Part shown: in pieces, positions 49,436 through 57,579 of the stretch
Numbering within the stretch: the stretch's first letter is position 1
Layout: the number at the start of each line of letters is the position of its first letter
Source: JANLTP01 sp031363055
GTDB lineage: Bacteria > Pseudomonadota > Gammaproteobacteria > Burkholderiales > Burkholderiaceae_E
DNA length: 64,000 nucleotides
Assembly: GCA_031363055.1 (NCBI GenBank)
Contig: JANLTP010000140.1
Coordinates: forward strand, 1-64,000
Direction of reading: 5' to 3'
Notes under the pieces: generated by a model
Databases searched by the model: none
The model's input: the letters and a program-made list of their open reading frames with translations, nothing else
Told to the model about the DNA's origin: nothing
Program-made: the position numbers and the translations under genes

Positions 49436-50206
49436 ATGAACATCAGAATATTGTGCCGGGCAGTCGTGTTATCGTCGTGCCTGACAGGTCTAACTTGCTT
49501 GCTGCCTCTGACGGCGGCCGCCGCCGATCTGACGGTTTCGGCCGCGTCCAGTCTCACCAATGCGTTTCGCGAACTCGCGCCGGTCTTCGAAGCCGAAAAT
49601 CCGGGCGCCAAAGTCGTATTCAACTTCGCTGCATCCGATGCTCTGCTCGCGCAAATCGCCAAGGGGGCGCCCATTGATGTGTTTGCTTCCGCCGATCAGG
49701 AAGCAATGGATCGTGCCGATTCGTTGAAGTTGTTGGCACCAGGGTCGAAACACAATTTCGTCAGCAACACGTTGGTCGTGATCACACCCATCGGTAGCGC
49801 CCTGGATCTGAAGGCCCTGGTGGATTTGCAAAAGTCAGAGGTCAAGCGTGTCACGTTAGGCAATGCCGCCGTCCCGTTCGGACGTTACGCTCGTGGCGCG
49901 CTTGACGCAGCGCGTTTGTGGAGCGCGATTGAACCGAAAGCGATTTATGGACAAAACGTTCGCCAGAGCCTGGACTATGTCGCACGCGGTGAGGTCGATG
50001 CAGGCTTCGTGTACCTGACCGATGTGGCGATTCAAAAGGACAAGGTCAAGTTAGCGTTCAGTGTGGCGACCGAAACACCGATCCGCTACCCGATTGCCGC
50101 CGTCGCCGATAGTCCCAACCCGGCAGCGGCGCGCAAGTTTGTCGCGTTCGTCTTGACGCCGCCCGCGCAGGCGGTTCTGGCGCGATTCGGCTTCGGCAGG
50201 CCTTAG
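49436..50206 (+). CDS. modA: molybdate-binding protein ModA
   Basis: A 256-residue periplasmic molybdate receptor with a signal peptide (LTGLTCLLPLTAAAA). Family elements: DLTVSAASSLTNAFRELAPV, FNFAASDALLAQIAKGAPID, VFASADQEAMDRADS, GNAAVPFGRYARGALDAARL, ARGEVDAGFVYLTDVAIQKD. Serine and alanine residues in the SAASS and FAASD loops bind the oxyanion in known ModA. The ATG at 49436 is chosen as start of the signal peptide. Confidence 0.92.
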   Translation: MNIRILCRAVVLSSCLTGLTCLLPLTAAAADLTVSAASSLTNAFRELAPVFEAENPGAKVVFNFAASDALLAQIAKGAPIDVFASADQEAMDRADSLKLLAPGSKHNFVSNTLVVITPIGSALDLKALVDLQKSEVKRVTLGNAAVPFGRYARGALDAARLWSAIEPKAIYGQNVRQSLDYVARGEVDAGFVYLTDVAIQKDKVKLAFSVATETPIRYPIAAVADSPNPAAARKFVAFVLTPPAQAVLARFGFGRP

Positions 50207-50279
50207 TACGCAACCGTAATACGTAACGCGTGATACCCCTATCAGTACGCCAACCCAGCTTAACGAGCCTGACGCGCGG

Positions 50280-50954
50280 ATGAACGAGAACCTGTGGATC
50301 ACGCTGGCCCTGACCTTGAAAGTTGCAGCCTGGGCAACCGCGATCAACCTCGCGTTCGGGGTCGCAGCCGGCTGGGTTCTCGCTCGCAAACGCTTCGTTG
50401 GGCGCGAATTGCTCGATGCGATCCTGACCTTGCCGTTCGTGCTGCCGCCAACGGTGCTCGGGTACTACTTGTTGGTCGTGATCGGCAAACAAGGTTGGCT
50501 CGGTCGCTGGCTGGATCAGAGCTTCGGCATCAACCTGATTTTTACTTGGCAGGGGGCGGTGATCGCCGCCTCGTTGGTTTCATTTCCGTTGGTATTGAAA
50601 TCGGCGCGCGCGGCCTTCGATGAAGTGGATCCGCAGCTTGAGCGCGCCGCCCGCGTGCTGGGCCTCGGCGAGTGGGCGGTGTTTTTTCGCATTACTTTGC
50701 CCATGGCCTGGTCCGGCATTCTGGCCGGCACCCTGCTCGTGTTTGCCCGTTCGTTGGGCGAGTTTGGCGCCACGCTGATGGTTGCCGGCAGCATTCCGGG
50801 TCGAACCCAGACGCTGTCGATTGCGGTGTATGAAGCGGTGCAGGCCGGTCAGGACGATGTAGCGAATTTCATCGTAATGATTATGTCGCTGACCTGCATC
50901 GTGGTGCTGCTGGCGGCGGGTCGATTGGCACCACCGACTCGGCACGCTCGGTGA
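50280..50954 (+). CDS. modB: molybdate ABC permease ModB
   Basis: A 224-residue permease: TLALTLKVAAWATAINLAFG, ILTLPFVLPPTVLGYYLLVV, the EAA loop ERAARVLGLGEWAVFFRITL and GTLLVFARSLGEFGATLMVA. It pairs with ModC to import molybdate delivered by ModA and lies 9 bases before modC. Confidence 0.92.
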   Translation: MNENLWITLALTLKVAAWATAINLAFGVAAGWVLARKRFVGRELLDAILTLPFVLPPTVLGYYLLVVIGKQGWLGRWLDQSFGINLIFTWQGAVIAASLVSFPLVLKSARAAFDEVDPQLERAARVLGLGEWAVFFRITLPMAWSGILAGTLLVFARSLGEFGATLMVAGSIPGRTQTLSIAVYEAVQAGQDDVANFIVMIMSLTCIVVLLAAGRLAPPTRHAR

Positions 50955-50963
50955 CATTACCCC

Positions 50964-51662
50964 ATGAGTTTTGACATCGACATTACCAAGGTCGTCAAGA
51001 GCGCGCAAAGTCGATTCGAGTTGAACGTACGCTTTTGCACACGTGCGCGCCGTACCGTCATCTACGGCCCCTCGGGCGCGGGCAAGAGTCTCACCTTGCA
51101 GGCGCTGGCCGGTCTCTTGTCGCCGGACCGCGGCCGGATCAAATTCAACGACGACGTGTTGTTCGATCATGATGTACCTATCGATGTGCCGGCTCGCCAG
51201 CGCGGCTTTGGCTACGTGTTCCAGGACTACGCACTCTTTCCGCGATTGAATGTGCGCCAGAACATCGCGTTCGGGCTGAAGCGTGGTTGGCGCAATCCTG
51301 ACCGTCAGGTCGGCGGCGAGGCGGTGGACCACTGGCTTCGTGCCTTCGAGTTGACCGCTGTCGCGGCGCAACTGCCCAGCGAGCTATCGGGTGGGCAGCG
51401 TCAGCGAACGGCACTGGCGCGTGCATTGGTGCACGCGCCACGCGCCTTGCTGCTCGATGAGCCGTTTGCGGCGCTCGACCCGGAACTGCGCGAACGTATG
51501 CGCGGTGAACTCGACGAGCTGTTGAAACGCATCGATCTGCCGATCGTCATGATTACTCACGATCCTCAGGATCTTGAATGGTTCGGCGACGAGTCGCTTT
51601 ATTTGCGCGACGGCATGATTACCGCACAACCGTCTACGCGACTCGTGTCAAGCGGGCGCTGA
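50964..51662 (+). CDS. modC: molybdate ABC ATPase ModC, lacking the MOP domain
   Basis: A 232-residue ATPase: Walker A YGPSGAGKS, Q-loop FGYVFQDYALFPRLNVRQNI, signature LPSELSGGQRQRTALARALV, Walker B ALLLDEPFAALDPELRERMR, H-loop IVMITHDPQDLEWFG. Typical ModC has about 350 residues with a C-terminal molybdate-binding MOP/TOBE domain that gives feedback inhibition; this one stops after the ATPase domain. The identity is supported by the operon with modA and modB. Confidence 0.88.
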   Translation: MSFDIDITKVVKSAQSRFELNVRFCTRARRTVIYGPSGAGKSLTLQALAGLLSPDRGRIKFNDDVLFDHDVPIDVPARQRGFGYVFQDYALFPRLNVRQNIAFGLKRGWRNPDRQVGGEAVDHWLRAFELTAVAAQLPSELSGGQRQRTALARALVHAPRALLLDEPFAALDPELRERMRGELDELLKRIDLPIVMITHDPQDLEWFGDESLYLRDGMITAQPSTRLVSSGR

Positions 51663-51669
51663 ACCCGCT

Positions 51670-52353
51670 TTACTCATACCCCTGCAAGCCCGCCAAATCA
51701 CGAATCACAATCGCCCCGTATTCAACCGCCAGCAAGCCCTTTGACTCCAAAGCCTTCAACGCTCGGTTGACCCGCTGGCGCGACAGTCCGGTCAGAAAGC
51801 CGATCTCCTGCTGCGAGATATCGAGTCGGCGATTGTTGCCCGGGAACAGCACCGGATTGAACATCTGCGCCAGACAGCGGGCGACGCGGGCGTCTGGTCC
51901 CAGCAGGCGCTCGAACTCGACCATCGCGATAAATTGTCCGAGCCGCTCGTTGAGTTGGGTCAGCAGGAAACGGTTGAAGGCAATACTGCTGTCCATCAAG
52001 CGATGGAACGTGGCGCGCGGCATGTAGGCGATCCGGCTGTCGCGGATTGCGACCACGTCGTAGCGGCGGGATTCGTCTTTGAGCAACGAGCCCTCGCCAA
52101 GCCAGGCGCCAGCCGGAATACCGGTGAAGGTGACAGCCTTGCCGTCGAACGACACCGAGGCAATTTTCACGATACCGTCGATGACGCCGACCCAACTGTC
52201 GACCGTTTCGCCTTTGCGACAGACCAGGCTGTTGGCTGGAATATCGCGCACAATCGTTTCCCGGTGAATCCGTTTGAGTTCCTCGCCTGTAAGGTTCCTG
52301 ACCCAACCCGACTGATCGAGCAGATCTTTCAGTTGCTTTCGGTCAATGTTCAT
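51670..52353 (-). CDS. Crp/Fnr-family transcriptional regulator
   Basis: A 227-residue regulator with a cyclic-nucleotide-binding-like domain (NSLVCRKGETVDSWVGVIDG, GIPAGAWLGEGSLLKDESRR), a dimer helix and a Crp-type HTH (LDISQQEIGFLTGLSRQRVN, ALESKGLLAVEYG). The N-terminus lacks the cysteine cluster of FNR. The ATG at 52351-52353 gives the family N-terminus; the long upstream frame is antisense to the acyl-CoA ligase. It is divergent from that ligase and convergent with modC. Confidence 0.87.
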   Translation of the reverse strand: MNIDRKQLKDLLDQSGWVRNLTGEELKRIHRETIVRDIPANSLVCRKGETVDSWVGVIDGIVKIASVSFDGKAVTFTGIPAGAWLGEGSLLKDESRRYDVVAIRDSRIAYMPRATFHRLMDSSIAFNRFLLTQLNERLGQFIAMVEFERLLGPDARVARCLAQMFNPVLFPGNNRRLDISQQEIGFLTGLSRQRVNRALKALESKGLLAVEYGAIVIRDLAGLQGYE

Positions 52354-52415
52354 AGGCGGTGTGGCAGGCGCGGTGGGGCAAAGCGGATCAGTTGTCGGAT
52401 TTCTGATATTCTGAC

Positions 52416-52447
52416 TTGAATTGTCATCAAAGCGACAATCTGGACGA
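52416..52447. promoter_or_regulatory. inverted and direct repeats upstream of the Crp-type regulator
   Basis: ATTGTC and GACAAT form an inverted repeat with an 8-base spacer, and CGACAATCTG recurs directly 12 bases further on. They lie between the regulator start and the ligase promoter. They may be an operator for the regulator, but do not match a canonical CRP or FNR site. Confidence 0.35.
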
Positions 52448-52475
52448 CAATCTGAGTCTAGACTTCGCAACCGCC

Positions 52476-52524
52476 TTCTGGAAATTCCAGAAAAGCCGGC
52501 GAAAGTTCTGGAAAGTTCCCGGAA
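52476..52524. promoter_or_regulatory. cluster of TTC/GAA palindromes before the acyl-CoA ligase
   Basis: A perfect 17-bp palindrome TTCTGGAA-A-TTCCAGAA (52476-52492) is followed by a second, imperfect copy TTCTGGAAAGTTCCCGGAA (52506-52524), 30 bases apart. They lie just upstream of the promoter-like elements at 52536-52563, a position fitting activator or repressor sites. Confidence 0.6.
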
Positions 52525-52535
52525 ATTCGGCGGAA

Positions 52536-52563
52536 TTGACTGAGGCCGGTACAAAAATAATGT
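52536..52563 (+). promoter_or_regulatory. sigma-70-like promoter for the acyl-CoA ligase and Liv cluster
   Basis: TTGACT (52536-52541) and TAATGT (52558-52563) are separated by 16 bases. Transcription would begin near 52570, downstream of the GTG at 52565, which supports a start codon at 52601 or 52625 for the ligase. Confidence 0.45.
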
Positions 52564-52624
52564 AGTGACGAGTGATACCACGGTCGCGAGACCCACTGCG
52601 ATGACACGAGGAGCACGGGAGACG

Positions 52625-54625
52625 ATGGTGCAAACCGCAACTGCGGGCACGAGCGCCGCATTCGCCGAAGTTCGCGAGTTCGGTAATACGACCTTTCCTC
52701 GTCTGTTCCTGCAACACAACTCCGTGCGCCCGAGCGCACCGGCGCTGCGTGAGAAAGATCTGGGAATCTGGCAAACCCAGACCTGGGCTGAACTGAAAGC
52801 CGAGGTCGAGGCGATTGCAGGGGGTCTGCTGGCCATGGGTTTCAGGCGCGGCGAGAACCTTGCGCTGATCGGCGAGAACCGCCCGCGTCTTTATATTGCA
52901 ATGATCGCCGTGCAGGTGCTGGGCGGTGTTCCGGTGCCCCTGTATCAGGATGCGCAGGCCTCCGAGATGCTCTACGTGTTTCAGAACGCCGAGATTCGGT
53001 TTGCCATCGTTGAGGACCAGGAGCAGGTCGACAAGATGAACGAGCTGCGTGAGCAACATCCGGCCCTCGCGCATATTGTTTTTGACAACCCGCGGGGTTT
53101 GCGGAATTATGACGATCCGACGCTGAGTTCGTACGACAAGTTGCTCGAGAGCGGTCGGCAATACGCCAGCAACCACAGTGGCTTTTTCCAGGCCGAGATC
53201 GACCGAGGTTCGCCCGATGATGTGGCAGCAATGTTCTACACGTCGGGCACGACCGGTAATCCGAAGGGGGTCATTCATACCCATCGCAACCTGATCTCGA
53301 TGTCTACCGAGGTCTCGCGTATGGAGAAGCTGACGGCCGACGAAACGGTTCTGGCCTATCTTCCGATGGCCTGGATCGGCCAGAACATCTTCTCGTATTC
53401 GCAGTGGCTCATCAATGGCTTCACGGTGCATTGCCCGGAGTCGCAAGCGACCATCAACGCCGACATGCGCGACATTGGTCCGACCTATTATTTCGCACCG
53501 CCGCGAGTCTTCGAGGCCTTGCTGACCCAGGTCACGATTCGCATGGAAGATGCAGCGCCGTTCAAGCGTAACCTCTTCAAGTACTTCATGGATCACGCCA
53601 CCCGGGTTGGCGGCCGTATTCTGGACGGCGACACGTCGATCGGCTTCCTGGATCGCCTGAAGTACCAGATTGGCAACATCGCGGTGTATGGTCCCCTGCG
53701 CAACGCACTCGGTATGAGCAAGATCAAGCTCGTGTACACCGCCGGTGAAGCGATCGGCCCGGATCTCTTCGTGTTCTATCGCTCGCTGGGCATCAACATG
53801 AAGCAGCTCTACGGCTCGACCGAAACCGCGGTCTGGGTTTGTGTTCAGCCCGACGGACAGGTCAGTGCCGAGTCGGTCGGCCCGCCGGTTCGAGGCGTTG
53901 AGTTGAAGATCGCCGACAGCGGCGAAGTCATGGTGCGCAGCCCCGGGCTGTTGCGCGAGTATTACAAGAATCCGCAAGCGACCGCCGAGGTCAAGGACGC
54001 CGAAGGTTGGTACCGAACCGGTGACGCAGGATACCTGGACCAGCAGGGCCATTTGCGCATCATTGATCGCGCCAAGGATGTCGGCAAGCTCGCCAATGGC
54101 GCCTTGTTCGCGCCCAAGTACGTAGAGAACAAACTCAAGTTCTTTCCGTTCATCAAGGAAGCGGTGGTGTTCGGCGCCGGCAAGGACGAGGTCATGGCCT
54201 TCGTCAACATGGATTTCGAAGCCTGCGGCAACTGGGCCGAGCGTCGCAACCTGGTGTACACCGGCTATGTCGATTTGGCCTCGCGCAAAGAGGTATCGGA
54301 CATGATTCGCGAGTGCGTCGAAAAGGTCAACTTGGATCTGGCCTCCGATCCGATGATGGCCTCCTCGCAAATCAAGCGGTTTCTGATTCTCTACAAATCA
54401 CTGGAAGCCGATGATGAAGAGTTGACACGCACGGGCAAGGTGCGTCGCGGCTTCATTGCAACCAAATATGAGGAACTGGTCGACGCCTTGTATTCGGGTA
54501 AACATGAACAGTATATTCAGACCAAGGTACGCTTTGAAGATGGCCGAGTCGGCCAGGTATCGGGCACTTTGAAGATTTTCGACGCCAAGGTGTTTCCGGC
54601 AGCAGCCGCTAAAAAGGCGGCGTGA
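52625..54625 (+). CDS. long-chain acyl-CoA synthetase (AMP-binding)
   Basis: A 666-residue adenylate-forming enzyme that activates a carboxylic acid to its CoA thioester. Motifs: the P-loop MFYTSGTTGNPKGVIHTHRN, ARXXE region KQLYGSTETAVWVCVQPDGQ, and GWYRTGDAGYLDQQGHLRII with RAKDVGKLANGALFAPKYVE. Overall it resembles the long-chain (FadD15-like) subgroup. The ATG at 52625, after GGGAG, is chosen; ATG 52601 and GTG 52565 are in frame upstream, the latter probably before the transcription start. It is the first gene of a seven-gene cluster with Liv-type transporter genes. Confidence 0.87.
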   Translation: MVQTATAGTSAAFAEVREFGNTTFPRLFLQHNSVRPSAPALREKDLGIWQTQTWAELKAEVEAIAGGLLAMGFRRGENLALIGENRPRLYIAMIAVQVLGGVPVPLYQDAQASEMLYVFQNAEIRFAIVEDQEQVDKMNELREQHPALAHIVFDNPRGLRNYDDPTLSSYDKLLESGRQYASNHSGFFQAEIDRGSPDDVAAMFYTSGTTGNPKGVIHTHRNLISMSTEVSRMEKLTADETVLAYLPMAWIGQNIFSYSQWLINGFTVHCPESQATINADMRDIGPTYYFAPPRVFEALLTQVTIRMEDAAPFKRNLFKYFMDHATRVGGRILDGDTSIGFLDRLKYQIGNIAVYGPLRNALGMSKIKLVYTAGEAIGPDLFVFYRSLGINMKQLYGSTETAVWVCVQPDGQVSAESVGPPVRGVELKIADSGEVMVRSPGLLREYYKNPQATAEVKDAEGWYRTGDAGYLDQQGHLRIIDRAKDVGKLANGALFAPKYVENKLKFFPFIKEAVVFGAGKDEVMAFVNMDFEACGNWAERRNLVYTGYVDLASRKEVSDMIRECVEKVNLDLASDPMMASSQIKRFLILYKSLEADDEELTRTGKVRRGFIATKYEELVDALYSGKHEQYIQTKVRFEDGRVGQVSGTLKIFDAKVFPAAAAKKAA

Positions 54626-54676
54626 TCTTGGCAGCTTTTTTGGCTATCGCAGTTGAGCATTGTGAGTATTGACTAA

Positions 54677-55462
54677 ATGAGCGAACGAAAAATCGGCGAG
54701 GTGATTCTGGATCTGAAGGGCATCTCGCTGGCCTTTGGCGGCGTCAAAGCGCTGACCGACATCTCGTTTAATGTTCGCGAGCATGAAGTGCGCGCCATCA
54801 TTGGTCCGAACGGTGCCGGCAAGAGTTCGATGTTGAATGTCATCAATGGCGTCTACACGCCGCAGCAGGGCGAGATCACGTTCCGTGGTCAGCGCTTCAG
54901 CAAGATGAACCCGCGCAAGGTCGCCGAAATGGGCGTGGCGCGGACGTTTCAAAGCTTGGCTTTGTTCAAAGGCATGTCGGTGCTCGATAACATCATGACC
55001 GGGCGCAATCTGAAAATGCGCACCGGTGTGCTCGCACAGATGTTGAACATCGGCCCGGCGCAACGCGAAGAAACCGCGCAGCGCGAAGAGGTCGAGAAGA
55101 TCATCGACTTCCTCGAGATTCAAAGCTTTCGCAAGACGCCGGTGGGCCGCTTGCCGTACGGATTGCAAAAGCGCGTCGATCTCGGTCGTGCGCTCGCCAT
55201 GGATCCGAGCATGTTGCTGCTCGACGAACCGATGGCCGGCATGAACGTCGAAGAAAAGCAGGATATGTCGCGTTTTATTCTCGACGTCAACGACGAGTTC
55301 GGAACGACCATCGTGCTGATCGAACATGACATGAGCGTCGTTATGGATATTTCCGACCGTGTGGTCGTGCTCGACTATGGCAAGAAGATTGGCGACGGTA
55401 CGCCCGATGAAGTGCGTAACAATGAAGACGTGATTTCCGCCTATCTGGGCGTGGCGCACTAA
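54677..55462 (+). CDS. Liv-type ABC ATPase (LivG family), second cluster
   Basis: A 261-residue ATP-binding subunit: Walker A GPNGAGKSS, VARTFQSLALFKGMSVLDNI, signature region LPYGLQKRVDLGRALAMDPS, Walker B LLLDEPMAGMN, H-loop LIEHDMSVVMDISDRVVVLD and the C-terminal YLGVAH. The signature motif reads YGLQ in place of SGGQ, a variant also seen in other LivG proteins. It starts 51 bases after the ligase. Confidence 0.9.
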   Translation: MSERKIGEVILDLKGISLAFGGVKALTDISFNVREHEVRAIIGPNGAGKSSMLNVINGVYTPQQGEITFRGQRFSKMNPRKVAEMGVARTFQSLALFKGMSVLDNIMTGRNLKMRTGVLAQMLNIGPAQREETAQREEVEKIIDFLEIQSFRKTPVGRLPYGLQKRVDLGRALAMDPSMLLLDEPMAGMNVEEKQDMSRFILDVNDEFGTTIVLIEHDMSVVMDISDRVVVLDYGKKIGDGTPDEVRNNEDVISAYLGVAH

Positions 55463-55506
55463 CCAATACCGGTACGGCATCCGCGCAGTATTCAGGATTT
55501 AACGAT

Positions 55507-56433
55507 ATGGGATTTTTTCTGGAAGTAGTGCTCGGTGGCTTGATGGCTGGCGTGTTGTATTCGCTGGTGGCGCTGGGCTTTGTGCTGATCTTCAAGGCCT
55601 CGGGCGTCTTCAATTATGCGCAGGGCGCGATGGTACTGTTCGCTGCGCTCGCCATGGCGCGCCTGGCCGAGTGGATTCCAAAGTGGGTACCCGCGCTGTC
55701 ACCGGTGGCGATGGTCATCGCCTTTGTGCTGTCGGTCATCATCATGATTGCGCTGGCCTGGGCGATCGAAAAGATTGTGTTGCGCCCGTTGGTCAACCAG
55801 GACGGCATTGTCCTCTTGATGGCGACCCTGGGCGTGACCTTCTTTCTTGACGGATTCGGTCAAACGATCTGGGGCTCGGACATTTACAACCTGGATCTGG
55901 GTATTTCGAAAGATCCGCTGATTGTTCTCGAGAATGTTTTTCCGGGCGGTATCCTGTTGAACCGGGATGACATCTTCGCCACCATCATGGCCGTCATCCT
56001 GGTGGCCGTGTTGGCGCTGTTCTTTCAGAAGACCGCCACCGGTCGTGCACTTCGAGCCGTCGCTGATGACCACCAGGCCGCGCAGTCGATCGGCATTCCG
56101 CTGAATCGCATCTGGGTGATCGTCTGGTCGGTGGCGGGTTTTGTTGCGCTGGTCGCCGGAATGGTCTGGGGCAGCAAACTGGGCGTGCAGTTCTCATTAG
56201 CGATTCTGGCGCTCAAGGCGCTGCCGGTGGTGATTCTCGGCGGCTTTACCTCGATTCCGGGCGCGATCCTGGGTGGGCTCATCATCGGGCTGGGCGAGAA
56301 GCTCTCCGAGGTCTATCTGGGCCCGATGCTGGGCGGTGGTATCGAGAACTGGTTTGCGTATGCGCTGGCGCTGTTGTTTCTGCTGGTGCGCCCGCAAGGT
56401 TTGTTCGGCGAGAAGATCATCGATCGCGTGTAG
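55507..56433 (+). CDS. Liv-type ABC permease (LivH family), second cluster
   Basis: A 308-residue polytopic permease: EVVLGGLMAGVLYSLVALGF, FNYAQGAMVLFAALAMARLA, the cytoplasmic loop GRALRAVADDHQAAQSIGIP and the end LLFLLVRPQGLFGEKIIDRV. The FNYAQG element differs from the VPHIAHPAF form in the first cluster, so the two importers are not recent duplicates. Confidence 0.9.
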   Translation: MGFFLEVVLGGLMAGVLYSLVALGFVLIFKASGVFNYAQGAMVLFAALAMARLAEWIPKWVPALSPVAMVIAFVLSVIIMIALAWAIEKIVLRPLVNQDGIVLLMATLGVTFFLDGFGQTIWGSDIYNLDLGISKDPLIVLENVFPGGILLNRDDIFATIMAVILVAVLALFFQKTATGRALRAVADDHQAAQSIGIPLNRIWVIVWSVAGFVALVAGMVWGSKLGVQFSLAILALKALPVVILGGFTSIPGAILGGLIIGLGEKLSEVYLGPMLGGGIENWFAYALALLFLLVRPQGLFGEKIIDRV

Positions 56434-56457
56434 ACGGATAAGAACGGACGATTAAAC

Positions 56458-57522
56458 ATGCTGTACCGCGAAAACGGCCAATTCAAGACGACGTACCGGG
56501 CCGATCAACAAATCTTTCCGATCCTGCAAGATCGGATTGTGGTCATTGCCTTCGTTGCGCTGATTATTTTTGTCGTCCCTTTGTTCACGACGGATTACGC
56601 ATTTCGCGCCATCATCAATCCGTTCCTGATTCTGGCGCTGGCCACCATTGGTCTGAATCTGCTGGTCGGCTATTGTGGTCAGATTTCGCTCGGCTCTGGT
56701 GCGTTTATGGCGGTTGGCGCCTATGCTGCCTACAACCTCGCCCTGTACTTTCCGTGGCTCAACCTGATTCTGGTGTTCATCCTCTCGGGTGTGTGCGCCA
56801 TGCTGGTCGGCATTATCTTTGGCGTGCCGAGTTTGCGAATCAAGGGTCTGTATCTGGCGGTGGCAACCCTGGCGGCGCAGTTCTTCTCGGACTGGGTGTT
56901 CGCCCGCATCAAGTGGTTCACCAACTATGCGGCATCGGGTTCGGTTTCGGTGCCGACGCCGGAGGTTTTTGGCATCTTGCTCGATTCTCCGGTACGCCGT
57001 TATTGGTTTTTGCTACTGATCGTTGGCGTCGGCGCGCTGCTGGCCAAGAATCTGATTCGAGGCCATATCGGCCGCTCCTGGATGGCGATTCGTGACATGG
57101 ACGTCGCCGCATCGGTCATTGGTATTCAACCGATGCGCGCGAAATTATCGGCGTTCGCGCTGAGTTCATTTTTTATCGGGGTAGCCGGAGCGCTCTGGGG
57201 GTTTATTCACCTGGGTTCCTGGGAGCCGTTGGCCTTTGACGTCAACCGATCGCTGAATTTATTGTTTATGGTAATCATCGGCGGGCTTGGTTCAATTTTG
57301 GGAAGCTTCTTCGGTGCGGCGTTTATCGTGATTCTGCCGATTCTGCTCAATCAGGGACCGGCAGCCCTGGGTGTGCCACTGTCGACAGCAGCAGCGACCC
57401 ATCTGGAGTTCATGATTTTCGGCGCGCTGATTGTGTTTTTCCTGATTGTTGAACCGCATGGCTTGGCGCGTTTGTGGTCGGTCGGAAAAGAGAAGCTGCG
57501 GCTTTGGCCATTCCCGCATTGA
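56458..57522 (+). CDS. Liv-type ABC permease (LivM family), second cluster
   Basis: A 354-residue LivM-type permease with an N-terminal cytoplasmic extension of about 30 residues (MLYRENGQFKTTYRADQQIF), then NPFLILALATIGLNLLVGYC and GQISLGSGAFMAVGAYAAYN, and the late GFIHLGSWEPLAFDVNRSLN. It starts 24 bases after the LivH gene. Confidence 0.9.
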   Translation: MLYRENGQFKTTYRADQQIFPILQDRIVVIAFVALIIFVVPLFTTDYAFRAIINPFLILALATIGLNLLVGYCGQISLGSGAFMAVGAYAAYNLALYFPWLNLILVFILSGVCAMLVGIIFGVPSLRIKGLYLAVATLAAQFFSDWVFARIKWFTNYAASGSVSVPTPEVFGILLDSPVRRYWFLLLIVGVGALLAKNLIRGHIGRSWMAIRDMDVAASVIGIQPMRAKLSAFALSSFFIGVAGALWGFIHLGSWEPLAFDVNRSLNLLFMVIIGGLGSILGSFFGAAFIVILPILLNQGPAALGVPLSTAAATHLEFMIFGALIVFFLIVEPHGLARLWSVGKEKLRLWPFPH

Positions 57523-57579
57523 TGCTGCCGGTTTCAAGTTTCGAGTTCGTAGATTTTAATAACCTGAAGGAGGTTGACC

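Noticed and set aside
52416..52430. FNR-like site TTGAATTGTCATCAA upstream of the Crp-type regulator
   Set aside because: Half-sites are one base too far apart for the consensus, and the adjacent regulator lacks FNR cysteines; reported only as a generic repeat region.
51670..52836. 388-codon version of the Crp-type regulator starting inside the ligase gene
   Set aside because: The extra 161 codons are antisense to the ligase and its promoter; the family N-terminus begins at 52353.
52427..54370. Long minus-strand open frame opposite the acyl-CoA ligase
   Set aside because: Its codons mirror the ligase gene, and the protein text is His/Arg-rich with no family features; it is an antisense shadow of a high-GC gene.
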